From: Cytophagales bacterium
Lineage (GTDB): Bacteria > Bacteroidota > Bacteroidia > Cytophagales > ES-bin-26
Assembly: GCA_014379925.1 (NCBI GenBank)
Contig: JACMKY010000268.1
Span: 1 to 6,243, forward strand
Direction: 5' to 3'
DNA: 6,243 bases
Below, in pieces: positions 1 through 4,683 of this stretch. The stretch's first letter is position 1. The number at the start of each line of letters is the position of its first letter. The notes beneath the pieces were generated by a model that ran no database searches, was not told where the DNA came from, and saw only the letters and a program-made list of their open reading frames with translations. Position numbers and translations under genes: made by a program.

Positions 1-1
1 C

Positions 2-388
2 ATCATCGTCGGGCTCTTCCTGTCGGTAAGCATCGTCGGTGCCAACTACAGCGACAGTACGGCTGTCCTCATCTTCTTCATGGCGCTGTCTTTCTTTGGG
101 GCCGGCATGGCCTTGATTTCCTGGGTCTTTGTATCCATTCTTTCACCCAAGCATTTGATTGGATTGACCGGCGGGGTATTTAATTTCATGGGAAACCTGG
201 CTTCCATCGTGGTTCCCATCGTCATCGGGTTTCTGGCCCGCGGTGGAAATTTCAAACCCGCGCTGGTCTTCATCGCGGCATTGGGATTGGTAGGAGCCTG
301 TTCGTACTTATTCCTGGTTGGAAAGATCGAGCGGGTTGCCACCCGTGATGATGAAAAAGAACAGCAATTGCTTTCCAAACCAGGGTAA
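2..388 (+). CDS. MFS transporter, C-terminal part (5' end outside window)
   Basis: The visible 128 residues are the end of a major facilitator superfamily transporter in the inner membrane. Four hydrophobic stretches are seen: about residues 1-15 (IIVGLFLSVSIVGANY), 21-47, 55-77 (containing GGVFNFMGNLASIVVPIVIG) and 87-107, followed by a short charged cytoplasmic tail ending KPG. The pattern GG.FN..GN.A.IV.PIVIG, then a glycine-rich helix and a GKIERV-like tail, is what I know from the anion:cation symporter group (hexuronate, glucarate and galactonate transporters), so an organic acid or sugar acid is the likely substrate, driven by the proton gradient. The substrate cannot be fixed from this part. 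The reading frame is open to the left edge, so the start and the first eight or so helices are missing from the window, not necessarily from the genome. Confident on family, moderate on subfamily. Confidence 0.88.
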   Translation: MIVGLFLSVSIVGANYSDSTAVLIFFMALSFFGAGMALISWVFVSILSPKHLIGLTGGVFNFMGNLASIVVPIVIGFLARGGNFKPALVFIAALGLVGACSYLFLVGKIERVATRDDEKEQQLLSKPG

Positions 389-420
389 CGCCACCGGGAT
401 CACCAACGCTTACGTACGTC

Positions 421-471
421 ATAACTGATTTGATTCACTATTGTGGCCCCAGCAGATGGCCAATCAGTTAT
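421..471. repeat. 10-bp perfect inverted repeat downstream of the MFS gene
   Basis: ATAACTGATT at 421-430 is the exact reverse complement of AATCAGTTAT at 462-471, with a 31-base loop that itself contains GGCC twice. It begins 33 bases after the MFS stop codon. It could be part of a transcription end or a regulator site. There is no T-run after the right arm, so it is not a standard intrinsic terminator. Confidence 0.4.
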
Positions 472-627
472 CAATCAGGTGGGTTGGTGGCGAGTCGGCA
501 AGTGGTGGAATTGGTCATTTTCTTCCGTAAACCGATCAGAGCGTTTCTGCAAATAAGTCGTTCAAAGTTGTCTCGCTAAGTCAGCACTTCCTTGATGGTG
601 AGGGGTTGATTTATGAGGTAGCATGCA

Positions 628-647
628 GAGAATTACGGGAGAATTAC
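628..647. repeat. Tandem 9-bp direct repeat, 11-bp period
   Basis: GAGAATTAC occurs at 628-636 and again at 639-647, so the copies start 11 bases apart, about one helical turn. Such spacing suits two subunits of a regulator, for example an AraC-type protein, but only two copies are present and chance is possible. Confidence 0.3.
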
Positions 648-1063
648 ATTAAAGTAAACGGGTAGCGTGCCAACCACCTCATTTGACGGCCGTTTTCGCA
701 AGACAAAGTCATTCGGCCGTTCACACTTTTACCGGGTTGGTTAGGCCGCTCTTCTGGTCTGAACACTGGTTGTTGGCAGCGCAATCAACCGGACCACTGG
801 ATTGAGCAACACCAGTAGCCTCGCTCTTATTTTTACCAGATTTATTTTCCCCCGCCATTCCCGTTTTTCAGCCGGCGGCGGACAACCTTTTTCGAGAAGG
901 GAAAAGCGTTGTACGAGTGGTGCCCCAGACGAGATGAACAGAACCAGGGATGATCTTCTAAAAAGGGTTGGCCTGGTTCTCTTCTTCCACCAAAGAAAGA
1001 GGGACTGCGTAAGGGCGCTTGCCCCACTGCTTGAAAAAGTTACCCCTTTCAGCCATTTCCCCG

Positions 1064-1897
1064 ATGATATTCCTGCGTTTCTACTCTCCTCAGCCAGCCC
1101 TCGTGGGCTTTGTAAAGGGCTACCAGATCGTCCACGTGCACACGCCCGCCGAACAGCCTCTACCGGTCTACCCTTTTCCACCCCACGCGGTGCAATTCTT
1201 ATCCTTTTATGCCCGCGATCCCATCGAGGTGTTCCATTCCCGTACCCAACAGACCAACACCTCGCCCAGCTGCATTATTGTTGGGCCTCAGGTCTCGCGG
1301 GTTGACCTCACCATGGGACGGGATCTGTTGATCATTGCCACCTTCTTTGAGCCGGGAGGCTTATACCGCCTGCTGGGCATTCCGATGGGTGAATTCTTTG
1401 ATGATGCCTTTGATGTTTCCCTGCTGTGGGGCGCCCAGATTCGGCAAGTAGAAGAGCAACTCCGGCAAACAACGAACTACGATCGGATGCAGCAACTCGT
1501 CGAAACGTTCTTGCTGCGTCGGCTCCAGCAAAAACAGCAGGAAAAGCACCCCATTGACGCGGCTTTCCGGCAGATGGCGGATTCAAGCCGGCCCCTATCG
1601 TTGGATTACCTCGCTGATCAGGCCTGCCTGAGTCCCCGGCAGTTTGAGCGCAAATGCTACGAACGATTGGGGCTGGGTCCCAAAACGTTCAGCCGCATCG
1701 TACGCTTCAGCAAAGCGTATCGGTTGAAAGAACGGCGTCCGGACTTAGACTGGCTCGACGTAGCCCTGCACTGTAGCTACTACGACATGCAGCACCTGCG
1801 GCGTGATTTTAGGGAGTTCGCCAACGCCACGCCGACCCTAGTATTGCAGGAGGAAACCCGCTCACTGGTCCGGCCTTACTCCTCCCACGATTTTTAG
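1064..1897 (+). CDS. AraC-family transcriptional regulator
   Basis: A 277-residue DNA-binding regulator. The N-terminal part (about 1-160) is a cupin-like sensing domain of the type common in Bacteroidota AraC proteins (FYSPQPALVGFVKGY near the start, FPPHAVQFLSF around 38-48, a GP..SR segment near 74-79). The C-terminal part carries the two AraC helix-turn-helix units: LSLDYLADQACLSPRQFERK at about 178-197, then RIVRFSKAYRLK at 211-222, and a second unit LDVALHCSYYDMQHLRRDFR at 231-250, ending with FANATPTLVLQEE. These match the classic 'RI.RF..A..L....P...W.d.A..C.Y.D..HL.RDFr.f.g.TP' pattern. The ATG at 1064 is preferred because the protein starts there in the usual family way (MIFLRFYSPQP); a TTG at 1019 would add 15 atypical residues. 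The ligand and target genes are unknown. It may act on its own promoter or on neighbouring genes; the MITE-like insertion starts 52 bases after its stop. Confidence 0.9.
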   Translation: MIFLRFYSPQPALVGFVKGYQIVHVHTPAEQPLPVYPFPPHAVQFLSFYARDPIEVFHSRTQQTNTSPSCIIVGPQVSRVDLTMGRDLLIIATFFEPGGLYRLLGIPMGEFFDDAFDVSLLWGAQIRQVEEQLRQTTNYDRMQQLVETFLLRRLQQKQQEKHPIDAAFRQMADSSRPLSLDYLADQACLSPRQFERKCYERLGLGPKTFSRIVRFSKAYRLKERRPDLDWLDVALHCSYYDMQHLRRDFREFANATPTLVLQEETRSLVRPYSSHDF

Positions 1898-1938
1898 AGC
1901 AGTTTCAGGGTCGCTCCACAAGTCCTGCCGGCTCCCCT

Positions 1939-1949
1939 CTCTTTTGAAG
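1939..1949. repeat. Left copy of 11-bp target site duplication
   Basis: CTCTTTTGAAG abuts the left terminal repeat of the MITE-like element and is identical to 2197-2207. Removing the element and one copy gives an uninterrupted flank reading CTCTTTTGAAGAGCGGAC. Confidence 0.7.
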
Positions 1950-2004
1950 CTACGATTAGGATACAATTTTAATGCCCGGCTTTTCAGCCCAGGTTTCGAA
2001 ATCC

Positions 2005-2026
2005 AACGGGTGCAACTACCCGTTTT
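2005..2026 (+). terminator. Intrinsic-terminator-like hairpin inside the MITE-like element
   Basis: AACGGGT (2005-2011) pairs with ACCCGTT (2018-2024) around a six-base loop GCAACT, and the right arm runs into a T stretch (five Ts, 2023-2027, the first two paired in the stem). It lies 108 bases after the stop of the AraC-type gene, on the same strand. It could end that transcript, in which case the terminator came with the inserted element. The stem is short, so strength is uncertain. Confidence 0.5.
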
Positions 2027-2080
2027 TCAGGACGATGGTGTTTTCGCTAATCAAGTCGAGCCTTACGGCCCGCCTACCCA

Positions 2081-2162
2081 CGTAGGGCGAGCATCTTGCT
2101 CGCCCAGAAGGCAACTTCGAAACCAGCCAACTGGGATGGGCGAACAAGCTGTTCGCCCTACG
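2081..2162. repeat. Paired GC-rich palindromes GGGCGAGCA / GGGCGAACA
   Basis: Two perfect 9-bp hairpins with 3-base loops stand in tandem: GGGCGAGCA-TCT-TGCTCGCCC (2085-2105) and GGGCGAACA-AGC-TGTTCGCCC (2138-2158). They are also inverted copies of each other at a larger scale: CGTAGGGCGAGCA (2081-2093) mirrors TGTTCGCCCTACG (2150-2162) with one mismatch. The whole can fold as two small hairpins or one large one. This lies wholly within the MITE-like element. Confidence 0.7.
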
Positions 2163-2196
2163 CCGTAACCGACGTCAATTGGTGTCCTAATCGTAG

Positions 2197-2207
2197 CTCT
2201 TTTGAAG
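2197..2207. repeat. Right copy of 11-bp target site duplication
   Basis: Exact second copy of CTCTTTTGAAG, directly after the right terminal repeat. An exact flanking repeat of this length is strong evidence for insertion, and suggests it is not very old. Confidence 0.7.
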
Positions 2208-2208
2208 A

Positions 2209-2226
2209 GCGGACGGGGCAGTCCGC
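2209..2226. repeat. Small hairpin between the two mobile elements
   Basis: GCGGAC (2209-2214) pairs with GTCCGC (2221-2226) around GGGGCA. It lies in the 97-base spacer between the MITE-like element and the Tn3-type element. No gene is visible in that spacer. Confidence 0.3.
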
Positions 2227-2293
2227 CGATGCGGTGAGGTTCCCCGACGGGTGAACTATGCACTGAAAGAGAGGCTGCTCTAAGGGCAAGAAT

Positions 2294-2330
2294 GGCCTTG
2301 GTTAAAAGTTTGGTCCAAAAGTTAAACGGG
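2294..2330. repeat. Left 37-bp terminal inverted repeat of the Tn3-derived element
   Basis: Begins GGCCTTGGTTAAAAGTT at the outer end and ends GTTAAACGGG at the inner end. It is complementary to 3613-3649 with a single difference (T at 2311 where the other copy implies G). One more base pair at the outer side (T2293 with A3650) would make 38. The transposase relic's stop codon (2322-2324 on the minus strand) lies within it. Confidence 0.85.
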
Positions 2331-2755
2331 CGAGGGAGCGGGTGCCTCCCAGTTGAAGGCGAAGAGGGCCTCGAGGTCAAAGCATAGGGAGTCTTTCAGC
2401 GCTTCGTCGGAGAAGTCGAACTCGCCGTGCAGGTTGATGTGCTGCCAGCTCACGGGGGAACTGGCGGCAATGGCGTCGGCCACTTGTTGGCGCTCGGCCG
2501 CCGGGGCCTGGCACAAGTACTGGTTGATTTGGCGGCGATTCCAGCACACAATCACGTTTTGCACCCGCCGTTTGCGGGCATCGGCCAGTTGCTGCTCTTC
2601 CTTGCCGGCGTAGGGAAGCTGCCCGGGCCGTAAAACACGGCCCGGGCGAAGTGGTGCGTGCTTTCTAGTTTATCCAGCTGGTCGTCGATGCGCTTACCCA
2701 ACGCCTGGTCCCATGTAGCGCGGCAGGAATTCGGTGCGCACCACCGCCGAAATGC
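2322..2755 (-). pseudogene. tnpA: Tn3-family transposase, C-terminal relic with two frameshifts
   Basis: Read on the minus strand, the relic gives SAVVRTEFLPRYM, then after a one-base shift WDQALGKRIDDQLDKLEST and HHFARAVFYGPG, then after a second shift near 2621-2630 QLPYAGKEEQQLADARKRR, VQNVIVCWN and finally SSPVSWQHINLHGEFDFSD. The end matches the Tn3 TnpA C-terminal signature 'N.i..WN ... lSP..W.HInl.G.y.f'. The Glu in LDKLE sits where the third acid of the DDE triad lies in this family; the two Asp residues are absent. About 140 of some 1000 residues remain, so it is inactive. In the final frame a TAA at 2670-2672 blocks reading further upstream. Recognisable similarity stops about where the 19-bp palindrome begins, suggesting an internal deletion there. 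The fragment shows which transposon family built this element. Confidence 0.8.
2621..2647. repeat. 10-bp perfect GC-rich hairpin within the tnpA relic
   Basis: GCCCGGGCCG (2621-2630) pairs exactly with CGGCCCGGGC (2638-2647) around TAAAACA. It coincides with the second frameshift of the transposase relic. Much of the symmetry follows from the codons for ARAVFYGPG, so it may be a coding by-product that favours slippage or misreading of sequence. Confidence 0.6.
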
Positions 2756-2760
2756 ATACG

Positions 2761-2822
2761 AAAAGGGTCAACAAGGTGGAGCCGGTAAGATATGCGGGTG
2801 GCCCCACCTTGTTGACCCTTTT
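2761..2822. repeat. Perfect 19-bp inverted repeat at the tnpA relic boundary
   Basis: AAAAGGGTCAACAAGGTGG (2761-2779) and CCACCTTGTTGACCCTTTT (2804-2822) are exact reverse complements, separated by 24 bases. With one bulged T the pairing extends to CG at 2759-2760 and 2824-2825. It stands between the transposase relic and the 3' end of the NTF2-like gene, 60 bases past that gene's stop. It could terminate transcription in either direction, since T-rich arms end on both strands, although the loop is long for that. It could also be a recombination site or the scar of a rearrangement. Confidence 0.75.
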
Positions 2823-2884
2823 TCGCCTACCCAACGGTCACCGGTCGGCTGGGGCCGGCAAGGTGCGCCTTTCGGAGCCAGTGG

Positions 2885-3235
2885 CTACACTTGCTCGATG
2901 TCCATTTGTTGCAACAGGCCATCCTGTAGGGTGTAGAGATGCTTTACCGGGCCATCAAAGACTATTTTCCCCTGCTTATCCTTCACTACTTGATGCACAG
3001 TAACTTCCAGTCTCCCATCGCTCCGCTCGCTGATACTCGTTGGCTCGACGTGCGGGTCCAGTTCCTGCCACTGCCGCCGCCAATAATTTCGCACTTCGTC
3101 GTGGCCCGTGGCGTAGTCGCCCTCCCAGGCCCTCGACCAGCGCACCTGTGGATGTAGCGTGGCGAGGACGGCCGGAATGTCGCGCGCGTTGAACGCCAAG
3201 TAAGCTTGTCGGATGAGGTCTTGGGGAGTGTCCAT
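2885..3235 (-). CDS. NTF2/SnoaL-like small protein (cargo of Tn3-derived element)
   Basis: A 116-residue protein of the NTF2-like (SnoaL-type) cone fold. It shows the usual order: an N-terminal helix pair (DLIRQAYLAFNARDIPAVLA, 6-25), LHPQVRWSRAWEGDY with a conserved Trp (27-41), a G.DEVRNYWRRQWQEL helix (44-59), then strands LEVTVHQVVKD and KHLYTLQDGLLQQMDI. There is no signal peptide, so it is probably cytoplasmic. Such proteins are small-molecule binding or isomerase/cyclase-like; the substrate cannot be told. ATG 3235 is chosen because the fold begins there; an upstream start at 3382 would add 49 residues with no family resemblance. The gene is intact although the neighbouring transposase is broken, which suggests it is kept or newly captured. 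No promoter box was found; it is the only intact gene between the terminal repeats. Confidence 0.8.
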   Translation of the reverse strand: MDTPQDLIRQAYLAFNARDIPAVLATLHPQVRWSRAWEGDYATGHDEVRNYWRRQWQELDPHVEPTSISERSDGRLEVTVHQVVKDKQGKIVFDGPVKHLYTLQDGLLQQMDIEQV

Positions 3236-3612
3236 GAAAGGCAAAAGAATGATGGAATGGATGGTAACTGGTCCAGGGCACCCCCGCACAACAAAAACGC
3301 GCCCGTGCTGGCGGCCAACCCGGTGCAGATGGTAGCCATCGGCGGTGAGAGAAGCCGCGAGGCGAGGTAGAAAAGTAGTCATGGCAACGGGAGTATACTA
3401 CTTAATCCAGTTTGGGCGCAACCATCACCCATTGCCCCCAGAAAAAGTGCCTACTTTTTCCTACCGGCTGTGAGATGTTGTAGCAACGGCAAGTAAATTA
3501 ACCGTATTGCAAGGGTCCAAGAAGGTGTACCTTTCTGGCCCCGCCTGCGCTCCGCAAGGGGACTCGGCACACTCCGCTGGTGGGGCGCCACCCACTGGCC
3601 GGGGACAAGCTA
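3236..3612. other. Non-coding right part of the Tn3-derived element
   Basis: No protein family is recognisable on either strand. The stretch contains an 8-bp perfect hairpin GAAAAAGT-GCCT-ACTTTTTC (3441-3460), a compact palindrome AAGGTGTACCTT (3522-3533) and a GC-rich block (3538-3604) in which GCCCCGCC (3538-3545) can pair with GGTGGGGC (3579-3586) with one G-T pair. It should contain the promoter of the NTF2-like cargo gene, but no TAnnTTTG box was found on the minus strand. No resolvase gene fragment is seen. Confidence 0.5.
3441..3460. repeat. 8-bp perfect hairpin
   Basis: GAAAAAGT and ACTTTTTC pair exactly around a four-base loop GCCT, about 200 bases upstream of the NTF2-like cargo gene. 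It could be a regulator site or a terminator for transcription entering the element; the T-run lies in the stem, so termination is doubtful. Confidence 0.45.
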
Positions 3613-3649
3613 CCCGTTTAACTTTTGGACCCAACTTTTAACCAAGGCC
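3613..3649. repeat. Right 37-bp terminal inverted repeat of the Tn3-derived element
   Basis: Begins CCCGTTTAACTTTTGGAC at the inner side and ends TTTTAACCAAGGCC at the outer side. It pairs with 2294-2330 at 36 of 37 positions. Sequence similarity stops abruptly just inside both copies, which defines the inner boundary well. Confidence 0.85.
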
Positions 3650-3692
3650 AACAATGTCGTTTTTGTACCCCCATTCCCGGATAAGAACCGCC

Positions 3693-3700
3693 TAGGTTTG
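3693..3700 (+). promoter_or_regulatory. Bacteroidota-type -7 box for the secreted NTF2-like gene
   Basis: TAGGTTTG matches the Bacteroidota -7 consensus TAnnTTTG exactly and lies 38 bases before the ATG at 3739. The only TTTG upstream (3662-3665) is 27 bases away, longer than the usual spacing of about 19-21, so the -33 element is weak or missing. The box begins 44 bases outside the right end of the Tn3-derived element, so the insertion may have replaced the upstream part of this promoter. Confidence 0.45.
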
Positions 3701-3738
3701 ACTAAACAAAATCTGTTAACCATCAAAACTCTAAAACG

Positions 3739-4251
3739 ATGCGATACTCAATCTTACTGGTCATTCTTTTAGGAACCGGTTCCCTCGGAGTGGCCCAAAC
3801 GACCAATGACGAGCAAAAAGCGATTGAAGCCCAGGTTGACGCTTTCTTTACCAGCTGGAACAAACATGATTTCAGTGACATGGAAAATTACGTAGCCAAG
3901 GATTGTGATTTCGTCAATATTGTGGGGATGCATTGGAAAGGAAGGGAAGAAGTGCAGTATGCGCATCAAGCTTCCCACGAGCAGATTTTCAAAGACATAC
4001 CTTTGGAGAAGCGGTCGGTGACCGTTCGATTCTTAAAGCCGGATTGTGCCATTGCCCACGTATTGATGCACCTAATGGGTGCTTACATTGCGCCGGACGG
4101 TTCTAAAGCAGGCGATAACGATGCACTAGCCACTTTTGCTTTTGTCAAAAGAAACGCTGTCTGGATGGTAGAAGCAGTAGAAAACGTGGTAGTGAATGAA
4201 GCGGCGAGACCTTTCAACCCGGTTAAAATAAGACAAAAATCAAAAAAATAG
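3739..4251 (+). CDS. Secreted SgcJ/EcaC-type NTF2-like protein
   Basis: A 170-residue exported protein with a signal peptide: MRYSILLVILLGTGSLGVAQ with a hydrophobic core at 4-18 and probable cleavage around 19-20. The mature part is an NTF2-like domain: AIEAQVDAFFTSWNKHDFSD (28-47), DCDFVNIVGMHWKGREEV (55-72), a His-rich helix (YAHQASHEQIFKDI), paired strands including VTVRFLKPDCAIAHVLMHL and, near the end, LATFAFVKRNAVWMVEAVEN. The G.eei pattern and final W.v...EN.. are typical of the SgcJ/EcaC group, often annotated as oxidoreductases without firm proof. It ends in a basic tail. The ATG at 3739 is chosen because it gives a complete signal peptide directly downstream of a promoter-like box. 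It is only distantly similar in sequence to the NTF2-like gene inside the neighbouring element. By eye the base composition is more AT-rich than the transposon-derived DNA to its left. Confidence 0.85.
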   Translation: MRYSILLVILLGTGSLGVAQTTNDEQKAIEAQVDAFFTSWNKHDFSDMENYVAKDCDFVNIVGMHWKGREEVQYAHQASHEQIFKDIPLEKRSVTVRFLKPDCAIAHVLMHLMGAYIAPDGSKAGDNDALATFAFVKRNAVWMVEAVENVVVNEAARPFNPVKIRQKSKK

Positions 4252-4356
4252 CCAGGCGGTAGGCAAAAGCAACAATTGTCAGCCGGTAGATGAGACAAGG
4301 GAAAGCGAAGGGCCTATCACTCCCCATTCTCCTGTGCGTCAGCTTCCTGCTGTCTC

Positions 4357-4524
4357 TTACAATACCACCCAATAAACGAGAAGGCATTGGTAAGTGGTCA
4401 GCCGGGGGTTGGACTCGAAGCTAACCGGGTCTTTGACGCCGAAGAAAATACGGTGGCCTTTTTTAGCCCAGCCCTGGGCCAGTGCCCCGCCGATGTTTCC
4501 GGCTCCGATGATGGCGATGTGCAT
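4357..4524 (-). pseudogene. Truncated NADPH-dependent F420-reductase-like gene (N-terminal segment)
   Basis: On the minus strand an ATG at 4524 opens a 55-codon frame. It starts MHIAIIGAGNIGGALAQGWA, a textbook dinucleotide-binding beta-alpha unit (GxGNxG at residues 7-12), followed by KKGHRIFFGVKDP and FESNPRLTTY. This matches the start of F420-dependent NADP reductase-like proteins (IIGAGNvGgaLa..wa..GHeV.fGvrdP), normally about 200 residues or more. After residue 45 the family resemblance is lost and the frame ends QCLLVYWVVL and TAA at 4357. The remainder of the domain is not found further along, and the next gene to the left lies on the other strand. I infer a deletion or rearrangement break near 4388. 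The gene points the same way as the DJ-1/PfpI gene upstream, so it may have been the second gene of that unit. Confidence 0.7.
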
Positions 4525-4683
4525 ACGCGTGTTGGTTGAGAAAGTAAAGGATCGGACTGGTTTTCGTCACCGCCGAAGCGCTGTCGTCCGGTAATTAAAT
4601 GACTGCCATTGAATTGCGAACCGGTTACTCACCGTTTTGCCAGCGTTCGGGATGGGGGTCAATTAGCCAAGATCTCCGTACGT

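Larger units (their letters stand above)
389..1063. other. Long non-coding gap between MFS and AraC-type genes
   Basis: No open frame here has recognisable protein features; the open frames are low-complexity Arg/Ser/Pro-rich readings that overlap on both strands. The stretch holds several small dyads: 421-430/462-471, ACGGCCG at 686-692 against CGGCCGT at 714-720, and AGAACCAGG at 940-948 against CCTGGTTCT at 972-980. It also has a 9-base direct repeat GAGAATTAC at 628-636 and 639-647. I found no TAnnTTTG box on either strand, so the promoter of the AraC-type gene was not located. It may be decayed sequence or a long regulatory leader. Confidence 0.5.
1950..2196. mobile_element. MITE-like element with inverted termini and target duplication
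   Basis: The left end CTACGATTAGGATAC (1950-1964) and the right end GTGTCCTAATCGTAG (2182-2196) are inverted repeats with one mismatch in 15. They are flanked directly by identical 11-base copies of CTCTTTTGAAG at 1939-1949 and 2197-2207. Because AG/CT at the border is self-complementary, the same data can be read as 17-bp termini with a 7-bp duplication CTTTTGA. The 247-bp interior codes for nothing recognisable and is rich in hairpins (2005-2024, 2085-2105, 2138-2158), with further symmetry between GGTTTCGAA (1992-2000) and TTCGAAACC, and between TTACGGC (2063-2069) and GCCGTAA (2162-2168). This is the structure of a non-autonomous miniature transposon that moves with a transposase made elsewhere. 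The parent family is not identifiable from the termini. Confidence 0.75.
2294..3649. mobile_element. Tn3-family-derived non-autonomous cassette with NTF2-like cargo
   Basis: A 1356-bp segment is bounded by 37-bp inverted repeats that agree at 36 positions, close to the roughly 38-bp termini typical of Tn3-family transposons. Next to the left terminus, and reading toward it, is the C-terminal relic of a Tn3-type transposase whose stop codon falls inside the terminus, an arrangement often seen in this family. The rest holds a 19-bp palindrome, an intact NTF2-like gene and non-coding sequence. No resolvase or res site is recognisable. It therefore resembles the mobile insertion cassettes and TIME elements derived from Tn3 transposons, which keep both ends but need a transposase in trans. 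The flanks AAGAAT (2288-2293) and AACAAT (3650-3655) are a possible imperfect target duplication; the family usually makes exact 5-bp ones. Confidence 0.75.

Noticed and set aside
1019..1063. TTG start adding 15 residues to the AraC-type protein
   Set aside because: The ATG at 1064 gives a typical family start; the added residues MPHCLKKLPLSAISP have no family resemblance.
741..1305. Overlapping open frames on both strands before and into the AraC-type gene
   Set aside because: They are basic, Ser/Pro/Arg-rich readings without domain features, and their 3' parts are shadows of the real gene.
2081..2162. CRISPR-like array from the repeated GGGCGARCA palindromes
   Set aside because: Only two inverted copies are present, with no regular direct repeats or spacers and no cas genes.
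2427..2936. Plus-strand open frames across the transposase relic
   Set aside because: The Tn3 transposase signature is on the minus strand; the plus-strand readings show no family pattern.
3236..3382. N-terminal extension of the NTF2-like cargo protein from ATG 3382
   Set aside because: The 49 added residues have no NTF2-like or signal-peptide character, and the fold starts naturally at the ATG at 3235.
3383..3612. Resolvase or res site of the Tn3-type element
   Set aside because: No serine or tyrosine recombinase motif and no ordered set of repeated sub-sites could be found; only isolated hairpins are present.
3661..3700. TTTTTG at 3660-3665 as the -33 element of the secreted NTF2-like gene
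   Set aside because: The spacing of 27 bases to the -7 box is longer than the usual 19-21, so only the -7 box was kept.
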